This document shows, one piece after another, positions 1 to 5,655 of a stretch of 5,766 nt of DNA. The notes under the pieces were generated by a model. It did no database searches. It was not told the DNA's origin and was given only the letters and a program-made list of their open reading frames with translations. Position 1 is the first letter of the stretch, and every line of letters starts with the position of its first letter. This stretch comes from Acidimicrobiaceae bacterium (lineage in GTDB: Bacteria > Actinomycetota > Acidimicrobiia > Acidimicrobiales > Aldehydirespiratoraceae): NCBI GenBank assembly GCA_009840695.1, contig VXNG01000183.1, positions 1-5,766 of the forward strand. Direction: 5' to 3'. Both the position numbers and the translations under genes were made by a program.

Positions 1-174
1 CCCTAGCCACCCCGACGCCGTCGCGCGCCGTGGCCGTCACCCGCAACTCCACGAGGCGACGGTATCGGCACTATCGGCGCTAGCGACCTGTTGCAGGTTT
101 GAACAGGCGAGGCCGGTTCGCTCCGAAGCGGTGTTGTGCCCTGAACGGTGGACCACCCCGAGGTGCGGCTCGGT
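1..174. other. Upstream stretch, no recognisable gene
   Basis: No gene could be identified here. One plus-strand frame beginning at base 3 runs 26 codons to a TAG at 81-83 and could be the tail of a gene entering from the left. Its arginine- and tyrosine-rich end (RRRYRHYRR) matches no family I know. Another plus-strand frame stays open across the whole stretch, but that is common at this GC content. Bases 87-107 contain a small inverted repeat, described separately. The right end holds the putative rpe promoter. Confidence 0.4.
87..107. repeat. Small inverted repeat upstream of rpe
   Basis: CCTGTT at 87-92 is matched by AACAGG at 102-107, giving a 6-bp stem with a 9-base loop. A competing hairpin, ACCTG at 86-90 with CAGGT at 94-98, shares bases with it, so only one of the two can form at a time. 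It lies just after the possible end of an upstream reading frame (TAG at 81-83) and could be a weak terminator or an operator. There is only a short TTT after the second hairpin, and the stem is small enough to be chance. Confidence 0.25.
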
Positions 175-187
175 TAGGGTGCGGACG
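149..187 (+). promoter_or_regulatory. Putative leaderless promoter of rpe
   Basis: TAGGGT at 175-180 fits the TANNNT form of the actinobacterial -10 element. Six bases (181-186) separate it from the GTG start at 187, so a transcript starting at the usual distance would begin at or next to the start codon. A poor -35 candidate, TGGACC at 149-154, is 20 bases upstream, longer than ideal. The AGGG at 176-179 could instead be read as a Shine-Dalgarno element 7 bases before the GTG, in which case the promoter lies further left. The sequence does not decide between the two readings. Confidence 0.45.
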
Positions 188-843
188 TGGTGGTGGAGAT
201 CGCTCCCTCGATGCTCGCAGCCGACGCGTCGCGCCTGGGCGAGGAGTGCCAGGCCATCGCCGATGCCGGAGCTCACCGGGTCCACTGGGATGTGATGGAC
301 GGCGTGTTCGTGCCTAACCTCACCTTCGGACCCGACGTGGTGGCGGCATGCCGGCCGCTGGTGGACCTGCACTTCGAGGCCCACCTCATGGTGGTGAAGC
401 CCGACGAACTCGCGCCCCTCTACATCGAGGCCGGCTGCGACACGGTGCTGATCCACGCCGAGACCTGCCCCCACCTGCACCGGTCCCTGGCCGCAATCTC
501 CGAGGCCGGCGCCCGCTGCGGAGTGGTGCTCAACCCGCACACCCCCGCGTCAAGCATCTCCGAAGTCGTACCGATGATCGACGAGGTGCTGGTGATGACG
601 GTCAACCCCGGCTTCGGTGGACAGCGCTACATCACCTCCGTCGAGTCGAAGATCGCGGCTGTGCGTCAGATGATCGACGACTCGGGCCGCGCCATCGACC
701 TCGAGGTGGACGGCGGTATCACCGCGGCCACGGCTCCTGCCGCGGTCGCCGCCGGCGCCAACGTGCTGGTCGCGGGGTCAGCCGTGTTCGGCCACCGCGA
801 AGGCCCGGCCATCGCCATCAAGGAGCTGTTGGCCAGCGCCTGA
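187..843 (+). CDS. rpe: Ribulose-phosphate 3-epimerase
   Basis: Predicted cytosolic TIM-barrel enzyme interconverting D-ribulose 5-phosphate and D-xylulose 5-phosphate in the pentose phosphate pathway. The 218-residue length is normal for the family. Visible signatures are IAPSMLAAD near residues 5-13 and the HWDVMDGVFVPNLTFGP segment with metal and catalytic residues H33 and D35. Next come metal ligand H66 in FEAHLMV, the phosphate-binding loop MTVNPGFGGQ at 137-146, the second catalytic aspartate D175 in EVDGGI, and the closing AGSAVFG loop. The GTG at 187 is chosen because it sits just ahead of the conserved IAPS strand. It is the first of three consecutive GTG codons, so the exact start could be 187, 190 or 193. 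The TGA stop is 5 bases from the stop of the convergent clpP. No truncation or missing active-site residue is seen. Confidence 0.97.
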   Translation: MVVEIAPSMLAADASRLGEECQAIADAGAHRVHWDVMDGVFVPNLTFGPDVVAACRPLVDLHFEAHLMVVKPDELAPLYIEAGCDTVLIHAETCPHLHRSLAAISEAGARCGVVLNPHTPASSISEVVPMIDEVLVMTVNPGFGGQRYITSVESKIAAVRQMIDDSGRAIDLEVDGGITAATAPAAVAAGANVLVAGSAVFGHREGPAIAIKELLASA

Positions 844-858
844 GGCTCTTAGAGCATC
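842..858. terminator. Small hairpin across the rpe and clpP stop codons
   Basis: GCTC at 845-848 and GAGC at 852-855 pair around the loop TTA at 849-851, which is the complement of the clpP stop codon. The stem is extended by G842-C858 and A843-T857 across a G-A mismatch. It therefore straddles both stop codons of the convergent genes. No T tract follows on either strand. A role as a weak bidirectional terminator is an inference from position only. Confidence 0.25.
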
Positions 859-1478
859 TCGCCGCGCTTGACGATGACGTGGTCGATGATGCCGTAGTCC
901 ATGGCCTCCGACGCCGTGAACCATCGGTCGCGGTCGGAGTCGGCCTCGATCTGCTCGACGGTCTGGCCGGTGTGGTGGGCGATGCGCTCCTGGAGGAGCT
1001 TCTTGGTGTAGGCCATCTGCTCGGCCTGGATGGCGATGTCGGTGGCCTGGCCCCGCACGCCTCCGAGGGGCTGATGCATCATGATCCGGGCGTGGGGCAG
1101 GGCGTAGCGCTTGCCGGGAGCCCCGGCGCACAGCAGGAACTGCCCCATCGACGCGCCTAGGCCGATGCAGATGGTTCCCACCTCGGGCTGGATGAACTGC
1201 ATGGTGTCGTAGATGGCCATGCCGGACGTGACCGAGCCGCCGGGGCTGTTGATGTACAGCCAGATCGGCCTGCTGGCGTCCTGGCCCTCCAGGTACAGCA
1301 GCTGAGCCATGATGAAGTTGGCGATCTCGTCGTTGACGTCAGAGCCGAGCACCACGATGCGGTCCTGAAGCAGCCGGTTGTACACCTCGCTCTGGCGGTT
1401 GGCGACCGTAGTCGGCGTCTCGAAGCCCACCTCACCAGGCTCGGGACGAAGTTGGGGCGGCAGTGAATGCGACGTCAT
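849..1478 (-). CDS. clpP: ATP-dependent Clp protease proteolytic subunit
   Basis: Serine peptidase that assembles into heptameric rings and degrades proteins fed to it by a Clp/Hsp100 ATPase such as ClpX or ClpC. The 209 residues match the normal length. The catalytic triad is complete: S110 in [10 protein letters not shown]135 in MMHQP and D184 in [11 protein letters not shown]. Other family marks are the oligomerisation and substrate-groove segment [17 protein letters not shown] (75-91) and the [11 protein letters not shown] segment (138-148). The roughly 24-residue head before [13 protein letters not shown] is poorly conserved and probably includes a processed propeptide. The ATG at 1478 is preferred: the frame stays open further upstream, but there it would read through the antisense of tRNA-Leu, and a -10-like hexamer lies immediately before this ATG. 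The gene stands alone, without the tig, clpX or second clpP neighbours common elsewhere, so which clpP paralogue it is cannot be told here. Confidence 0.97.
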   Translation of the reverse strand: MTSHSLPPQLRPEPGEVGFETPTTVANRQSEVYNRLLQDRIVVLGSDVNDEIANFIMAQLLYLEGQDASRPIWLYINSPGGSVTSGMAIYDTMQFIQPEVGTICIGLGASMGQFLLCAGAPGKRYALPHARIMMHQPLGGVRGQATDIAIQAEQMAYTKKLLQERIAHHTGQTVEQIEADSDRDRWFTASEAMDYGIIDHVIVKRGEML

Positions 1479-1491
1479 GGCCACGAGGCTA
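1478..1491 (-). promoter_or_regulatory. Putative leaderless promoter of clpP
   Basis: Read on the minus strand, TAGCCT (1491-1486) is followed by seven bases (CGTGGCC) and then the clpP ATG at 1478. It fits the TANNNT -10 pattern at the distance expected if transcription starts at the A of the start codon. There is no purine-rich Shine-Dalgarno sequence in the gap, which favours a leaderless message. The -35 region is weak; TTCTGC at 1513-1508, 16 bases upstream, is the best candidate. Confidence 0.5.
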
Positions 1492-1528
1492 CCGGTGCCG
1501 CACACTGGCAGAACCCCATCGTGCGAAC

Positions 1529-1556
1529 CTGACGGCGGTGGGCCGACCGATACCCT
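1529..1556 (+). promoter_or_regulatory. Putative promoter of tRNA-Leu
   Basis: CTGACG at 1529-1534 resembles a -35 element (four of six against TTGACA). It is 16 bases from TACCCT at 1551-1556, a TANNNT-type -10. The mature tRNA 5' end at 1567 is 10 bases beyond the -10, leaving a precursor leader of only a few bases for RNase P. It shares the 88-base divergent intergenic region with the clpP promoter. Confidence 0.5.
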
Positions 1557-1566
1557 GACTGGACTC

Positions 1567-1651
1567 GCGGACGTGGCGGAATCTGGCAGACGCGCTGGGT
1601 TTAGGTCCCAGTACCCACCAGGGTGTGGGGGTTCGAATCCCCCCGTCCGCA
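1567..1651 (+). tRNA. tRNA-Leu, anticodon UAG
   Basis: This is a complete class II tRNA. The acceptor strand GCGGACG (1567-1573) pairs perfectly with CGTCCGC (1644-1650), and the discriminator is A at 1651, as expected for leucine. The anticodon stem CTGGG (1595-1599) pairs with CCCAG (1607-1611) around the loop TTTAGGT, placing anticodon TAG at 1602-1604, which reads CUN leucine codons. A long variable arm at about 1612-1626 contains an ACCC/GGGT stem, also typical of leucine. The T stem GGGGG (1627-1631) pairs with CCCCC (1639-1643) around TTCGAAT. The DNA after the discriminator is CCG, so the 3' CCA is not fully encoded and must be completed by the CCA-adding enzyme. The gene is inserted, in the opposite orientation, between two minus-strand genes (clpP and pnkp). 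Confidence 0.98.
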
Positions 1652-1655
1652 CCGA

Positions 1656-4199
1656 CTAGAGCCGGGGATCGACCGGCTCGCTCTCCAGTGCAAGCACGCC
1701 GAAGACACACTCGTGCACCCGGGCGAGGTGCTCGTTGGCCACGAACCGGTCGAGGGCTTCGATCCCGAGCGCGAATTCACGCCGGGCCAATGACGACTTG
1801 CGACCGATTGACCGCTGCCGCAGCCGCTCAAGATTCGCCGGTTCGAGATACTCGGGACCGTAGATGATGCGCAGGTATTCGCGGCCCCTGCACTTGACAC
1901 CGGGCTGGACGAACCCGCCATCGCCGGTCTGGGTCGGCTCGGCCGGCTTGACGACCACGCCTTCGGACCCGCCTTCGGTCAGCGCCTGCCACCAGTCGGC
2001 GGCCTGCTGCACCGAGGCGTCGTCGCTCAGGGAGACGAACCGCCGGTCGGTGCGGCGGAGTACGGAGGGTTCGTGGTCGACCAGCGCATCGATCTCTTCG
2101 AGATGCCAGCGGTGGGGCCGGCGGGCGAGTACCTCCCCCTCGGCCGCGAGGATCTGGAACGGAGCGATCTCGACGCCGTCTGTGCCGTCGACGTCCCAGC
2201 AGTACCGGCGGTACGAATCGACGTATGCCGCGACATGCCCGGCTCGGCTGGTTGTTCGGGTCGCCAGTGCTTCGACATCGACGCCGCGCCGCGCCGTTTC
2301 AGCCATCGACTCATGTGCGGCACCGAGCGCGGCCGTGCCCGCCGCGCCCACCGCTGCATACAGACGCTGTATCAAGGCCTTTGCCTTGGCCGACCATGGC
2401 AGCACTTCCGCATCGAGTATGAACCAGTCCGTGTCGAGGCGGCCCCACAGCCCCCTCGCATCGGCCGCTGCCCGCACACGGTCGAGCAGAGCACCGGTCA
2501 CGGCGGCCTCTGAGAAGAAGGGTCTCCCGGTGCGGGTGACGATGACTCCGGCTTCGGGATTGGCAATGCCGAACCTCGACTGGGCCGCGTCGGCGTCCCG
2601 GGCGACGACCAGCACCGCCCGCGAGCCCATGTGCTTCTCCTGGGCCACGACCTCGTCGACGCCTGCCTTGCGGAAGTAGGAGAAAGCCTCGTCGGGATGC
2701 TCGAGGTAATCGGCGCGGCCCGAGGCGGCCGCAGGCGCCATGGTTGGGGGCAGGTATGGGAGCCATCTCGGGTCGGCCGCGAAGCGGCTCATGACTTCGA
2801 GGGCGGCGCTCGACCGCTGGGCTTCGATCAGCACCCGCCCAGCCAGCTTCGTTTCGACATGGTGCTTGCCCAGCGCAGCGCCCACGTCGAGCAGCCGTGA
2901 CGGTCCCGCCGGCGCGTCCGGCGTGGAACGGGCGGGCCGGACCGGCTCGTAGTGCTCGGCGACTGCGGGCACCGACACCAGGTCGCGCTCCGGCCAGCGC
3001 AGGGCGGTCAACTCGCCTCCGAAGACAACTCCGGTGTCGACGCAGATGGTGTTGTTGAGCCATGCCGCCGCGGGCACGGGCGTGTGGCCGTACACGACGG
3101 CGGCTTCGCCGCGGTAGTCCTCGGCCCACTTGTACCGCACCGGCAGCCCGAACTCATCGGTCTCGCCGTCGGTGTCCCCGTACAGCGCCAGGTCCCGTAC
3201 CCGGCCCGACGAGCGCCCGTGATACCGCTCGGGAAGACCGGCGTGGGCCACCACCAGACGGCCTCCGTCGAGCACGTAGTGGCTGATGAGGCTGTCGATG
3301 AACTCGGCCACGTGCTCGCTGAACTTGGGACCGCGCCGCTGGAGCTGTTCCAGCGACTCGGCCAGCCCGTGGGTGACCTTGACATTGCGTCCCGCCAGGG
3401 CTCGGCGCAGCTTGTTCTCGTGGTTGCCAGCCACGCAGAGCGCACTCCCGGCTGCGACCATGGACATGGCGACGTCGAGCACCTCGGCAACCGCAGGCCC
3501 ACGGTCGACGAGGTCGCCTAGAAAAACGGCTCGGCGACCCTCCGGGTGCGCGATGGGGTCGGCCGCGGTGTCGTAACCCAGCCGGTCCAGCAGGCTCAGC
3601 AGCTCTGCATGGCAGCCGTGGACGTCACCGATGATGTCGAACGGGCCGCTGTCGTCGCGACGATCGCTCCAGAGCCGGGTGCGATCCAGCTCGACCGAGT
3701 CGAGCTCCTCGATCGAGCCGAGCGTGTAGACCCTCGTGAAGCGCTCTTTGCGCAGCCGCTTGGCGCTGCGGCGCAGCGTGTCGTGCTGGCGTTTGACGGC
3801 GTGCGGGGGCGTTCGACGGTCTTGTCTCCGCTCGTTGTGCTCCAGGCAGGCGGCCAGCGGGAGGTCGAACACGATGGCGGTGGCGAGCACGTCCCAGCGC
3901 CGTGCGAGTTCGACGATGGGCTTGCGGTCCTCGGGCCTCACGTTGGTGGCGTCGACTACGGTGAGACGGCCGATCTCCAGCCGCTTCTCGACGATGGCGT
4001 GGAGCAGCTCGAAGGCTGAGACGGTGACGGACTGGTCGGTCTCGTCGTCGCCGACGAGGGCCCGGCACTGGTCGCTCGATACCACCTCGGTGGGCGCGAA
4101 GTGCCGGCCGGCGAACGTCGACTTGCCCGAGCCGGACGCGCCGCAGAGAACAACGAGCCCGACTTCGGGGACCTCGATGCGGGCGAGTCGACGCCTCAC
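1656..4199 (-). CDS. pnkp: Pnkp: RNA kinase, phosphatase and ligase (Hen1 partner)
   Basis: Three-domain RNA end-healing and sealing enzyme of 847 residues, close to the length of characterised bacterial Pnkps. Residues about 1-180 are a polynucleotide 5'-kinase, with P-loop GASGSGKS (20-27), the probable general base D43 in VVSSDQ, VDATNV (82-87), and the arginine-rich lid around 124-137. Residues about 185-410 are a metallophosphoesterase that removes 2',3'-cyclic or 3'-phosphate ends, with GDVHGC (191-196), GDLVDRG (228-234), GNHE (258-261), AHAG (318-321) and YGHTPV (370-375). After a proline/alanine-rich linker (about 418-434), the rest is an adenylyltransferase (ligase) domain, with nucleotidyl lysine K522 in EKHMGSR, LDAE (595-598), EGVVVK (746-751) and the GVKCRG element with K769. 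The GTG at 4199 is chosen because it lies just before the conserved RIEVPEVGLVVL strand and no ATG is nearby. Family knowledge says the ligase needs Hen1 for full activity; hen1 is 7 bases upstream. Confidence 0.96.
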   Translation of the reverse strand: MRRRLARIEVPEVGLVVLCGASGSGKSTFAGRHFAPTEVVSSDQCRALVGDDETDQSVTVSAFELLHAIVEKRLEIGRLTVVDATNVRPEDRKPIVELARRWDVLATAIVFDLPLAACLEHNERRQDRRTPPHAVKRQHDTLRRSAKRLRKERFTRVYTLGSIEELDSVELDRTRLWSDRRDDSGPFDIIGDVHGCHAELLSLLDRLGYDTAADPIAHPEGRRAVFLGDLVDRGPAVAEVLDVAMSMVAAGSALCVAGNHENKLRRALAGRNVKVTHGLAESLEQLQRRGPKFSEHVAEFIDSLISHYVLDGGRLVVAHAGLPERYHGRSSGRVRDLALYGDTDGETDEFGLPVRYKWAEDYRGEAAVVYGHTPVPAAAWLNNTICVDTGVVFGGELTALRWPERDLVSVPAVAEHYEPVRPARSTPDAPAGPSRLLDVGAALGKHHVETKLAGRVLIEAQRSSAALEVMSRFAADPRWLPYLPPTMAPAAASGRADYLEHPDEAFSYFRKAGVDEVVAQEKHMGSRAVLVVARDADAAQSRFGIANPEAGVIVTRTGRPFFSEAAVTGALLDRVRAAADARGLWGRLDTDWFILDAEVLPWSAKAKALIQRLYAAVGAAGTAALGAAHESMAETARRGVDVEALATRTTSRAGHVAAYVDSYRRYCWDVDGTDGVEIAPFQILAAEGEVLARRPHRWHLEEIDALVDHEPSVLRRTDRRFVSLSDDASVQQAADWWQALTEGGSEGVVVKPAEPTQTGDGGFVQPGVKCRGREYLRIIYGPEYLEPANLERLRQRSIGRKSSLARREFALGIEALDRFVANEHLARVHECVFGVLALESEPVDPRL
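1659..1679. terminator. Hairpin shared by the ends of pnkp and tRNA-Leu
   Basis: GAGCCGG (1659-1665) and CCGGCTC (1673-1679) form a perfect 7-bp, GC-rich stem with a 7-base loop. It begins 8 bases after the tRNA discriminator on the plus strand. On the minus strand it covers the final seven codons of pnkp, ending exactly before the TAG stop. No T tract follows in either direction, so it is not a classical intrinsic terminator. U-less hairpins have been proposed as terminators or 3'-end stabilisers in high-GC bacteria. Bidirectional function is inferred from position. Confidence 0.4.
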
Positions 4200-4210
4200 G
4201 GCCGTCTCAT
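4196..4210 (-). promoter_or_regulatory. Hen1-Pnkp coupling junction with a 4-codon mini-ORF
   Basis: The hen1 stop TGA (4209-4207) overlaps an ATG (4210-4208) in the form ATGA. That ATG opens a third frame coding M-R-R-P, which ends in TGA at 4198-4196. This second stop overlaps the pnkp GTG start (4199-4197) in the form GTGA. Ribosomes finishing hen1 are therefore placed within 8 bases of the pnkp start, either directly or by a two-step relay. There is no strong Shine-Dalgarno sequence for pnkp, which favours coupling. The overlaps are seen directly; the relay is an inference. Confidence 0.5.
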
Positions 4211-5595
4211 CGGCGGAACACCGCCATCTGCGTCGGCGGCCCGTGGACCGGGTCGACCGGGCCGACGGCGCTGATCTCGACGCCGTAGCCGAAGCGCTCC
4301 GAGATGCCGCCGGCCCACGCCTCGAACTCGCTGCGAGTCCACTCGAAGCGATGGTCGTCGTGGCGCAGGCCCCTGGCGTCGAGGTACTCGAAGTTGGCGT
4401 TGTACTCCCGGTTCGGAGTGGTGAGCACCACCGACGGGGCGGAGATGTGGCCGAACACCACTTCGGCGAACACGTCGAGTCGTTCGGGGTCGAGGTGCTC
4501 GACGACCTCCACGACGGTGGCCACATCGAAGTCTCGAAGCCGGGAGTCGGTGTAGGTCAGCGCGCCCTGCAGCAGCTGGATCCGTTCCCGGCGACGCTCG
4601 GACATCTCATCGAGCTTCAGGCGCCTCTCAGCTCGTTCGAGCGCCCCGATCGACGCGTCGACTCCCACGGTGCGGGTCACCGCGGGCTCGACGATCAGCC
4701 TCTCGAGAAGCCGGCCCTCGCCGCACCCGAGATCGAGAACGCTTCCCGCCCCGACGCTCCGCACGGCTTCAAGCACCGCGTCCAGCCGCTGTTCACCCAG
4801 GCGAAGGGGCAGTTCGGTCGCTTGCTCGGCTGCGTCGCGTTGTGTGTCCAGAAGGTCGGAGTCCTCGCCGGTGTCGGCGAGGCGGGCCAGTGCCTCCCGG
4901 GTGTAGTCGGGAAGTCGCAGGTAACGGCGAGTGATCAGGTCGGATTCGGGATGAGACCCGAGCCAGTCGCCTCCCCTCAGTAGCAGCTTGTCCACCTCGT
5001 CGGGGCCGATCCAGTAGTGCTTGGCGTCGTCGAGCACCGGGAGCAGCACGTACAGGTGCTCCAGGGCGGAGCGCACCGTTTGCTGACCGGCCAGTCGAGC
5101 GGCCACATAGGGGCTGTCTCCCCAGGCCGGAAACTCGGGGTCGAGTGCTATGGACGAGCAGTCCACCTCGTAGCCCAGAGGCTCGAACAGGTGCCGCAGC
5201 AGTTCCTGCCCGCCCCGAACCGGCACGACCGGCAGGCCGATCTCAAGGTCGAGCGGCTGCCCGACCAGCTCAGGCCGAGCCTCACAGGTGCCGTTCAAGG
5301 CGGTGCGGAACAGGCGTCCCAGGGCGACGCTCAACATCGACGAAGCCGCGTAGGGACGGTCGTTCAAGTAGGGCTCAAGCCCTTGGGCTCGACGGTGCTG
5401 CCGGTGCCGTGTCCGGCCGAAGGGGTCGACCTCGACATAGGTCGTCGCCGTGCACCGCTGTGGGGTGGCCTCGGGGTAGAAGACATGGGCGCGCCCGAAG
5501 CCGACGTCGACGGAGCGCACACGATCGGGGTGCTTGTGCAGCAAGTACCCCAAGTCGGTAGCGACCGGCGTCGTGGAAGTCAGCGAGACGAGCAT
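4207..5595 (-). CDS. hen1: Hen1: 3'-terminal RNA ribose 2'-O-methyltransferase
   Basis: Predicted 462-residue bacterial Hen1, which methylates the 2'-OH of the 3'-terminal nucleotide of cleaved RNA before ligation, protecting the repaired junction from a second cut. The N-terminal half (about 1-240) starts with the family-typical segment ATDLGYLLHKHPDR (12-25) and AHVFYPEA (36-43). In studied homologues this half binds Pnkp and activates its ligase. The C-terminal half is the methyltransferase, with SAM-binding LDLGCGEG (287-294) and VGVDAS. The metal-binding set is E363, E366 and H367 in EVVEHLD and H415 in HDDHRFEW, with TTPNREYN (392-399) between them. ATG 5595 is preferred over the in-frame TTG at 5610 because the protein then begins MLVSLTSTTPVATDLGY, like known Hen1 proteins. 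No Shine-Dalgarno sequence precedes it. It is first in an operon with pnkp. All key residues are present. Confidence 0.96.
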   Translation of the reverse strand: MLVSLTSTTPVATDLGYLLHKHPDRVRSVDVGFGRAHVFYPEATPQRCTATTYVEVDPFGRTRHRQHRRAQGLEPYLNDRPYAASSMLSVALGRLFRTALNGTCEARPELVGQPLDLEIGLPVVPVRGGQELLRHLFEPLGYEVDCSSIALDPEFPAWGDSPYVAARLAGQQTVRSALEHLYVLLPVLDDAKHYWIGPDEVDKLLLRGGDWLGSHPESDLITRRYLRLPDYTREALARLADTGEDSDLLDTQRDAAEQATELPLRLGEQRLDAVLEAVRSVGAGSVLDLGCGEGRLLERLIVEPAVTRTVGVDASIGALERAERRLKLDEMSERRRERIQLLQGALTYTDSRLRDFDVATVVEVVEHLDPERLDVFAEVVFGHISAPSVVLTTPNREYNANFEYLDARGLRHDDHRFEWTRSEFEAWAGGISERFGYGVEISAVGPVDPVHGPPTQMAVFRR

Positions 5596-5608
5596 GGATT
5601 GGACATTC
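5596..5608 (-). promoter_or_regulatory. Weak leaderless-type promoter candidate for hen1
   Basis: On the minus strand, GAATGT (5608-5603) lies seven bases (CCAATCC) before the hen1 ATG. It has A and T at the two key positions of TANNNT but G instead of the leading T, and no -35 is evident. Spacing matches the rpe and clpP arrangements. Absence of a ribosome binding site is the main reason to suspect a leaderless or near-leaderless message. Treat it as a candidate only. Confidence 0.25.
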
Positions 5609-5627
5609 AACCCGGTTGCATTAGGTT
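5600..5627 (+). promoter_or_regulatory. Putative promoter of the dehydrogenase gene
   Basis: TGGACA at 5600-5605 matches five of six bases of the -35 consensus. It is followed after 16 bases by TAGGTT at 5622-5627, a TANNNT -10. Transcription would begin near 5634, giving a leader of about 20 bases that contains GGGGA (5645-5649), a Shine-Dalgarno-like element 6 bases before the ATG. The -35 overlaps the region just upstream of hen1, so the two divergent promoters probably cannot both be fully occupied. Confidence 0.5.
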
Positions 5628-5655
5628 TCCGGCCCCGCGACCTCGGGGACAGCTC

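Noticed and set aside
348..1160. Plus-strand open frame of about 270 codons running through rpe into antisense clpP
   Set aside because: It shadows two convincing genes in other frames and has arginine/proline/glycine-rich composition without recognisable motifs.
1479..1652. In-frame upstream extension of clpP to base 1652 (58 extra residues)
   Set aside because: The extension translates the antisense strand of tRNA-Leu and the promoter region. The added residues resemble nothing in ClpP, and the ATG at 1478 gives the normal length.
4200..4526. Pnkp frame open 109 codons further upstream, allowing a longer protein or a Hen1-Pnkp frameshift fusion
   Set aside because: The upstream part overlaps hen1 in another frame, is rich in serine, threonine and arginine without motifs, and no slippery heptamer is seen near the hen1 stop. 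The GTG at 4199 gives the normal Pnkp N-terminus.
3736..4983. Long plus-strand open frame of about 415 codons opposite pnkp and hen1
   Set aside because: It lies antisense to well-supported catalytic domains and has low-complexity composition. Such mirror frames are expected in high-GC genes.
5596..5610. TTG at 5610 as the hen1 start
   Set aside because: It would add five residues not seen in known Hen1 N-termini and overlaps promoter-like sequence; the ATG at 5595 fits the family start.
5609..5630. GGAAAC (5630-5625, minus strand) as an extracytoplasmic-function sigma -35 for hen1
   Set aside because: The only matching GTT-type -10 is about 13 bases away, too close for the usual spacing of this promoter class, and the next candidate is too far.
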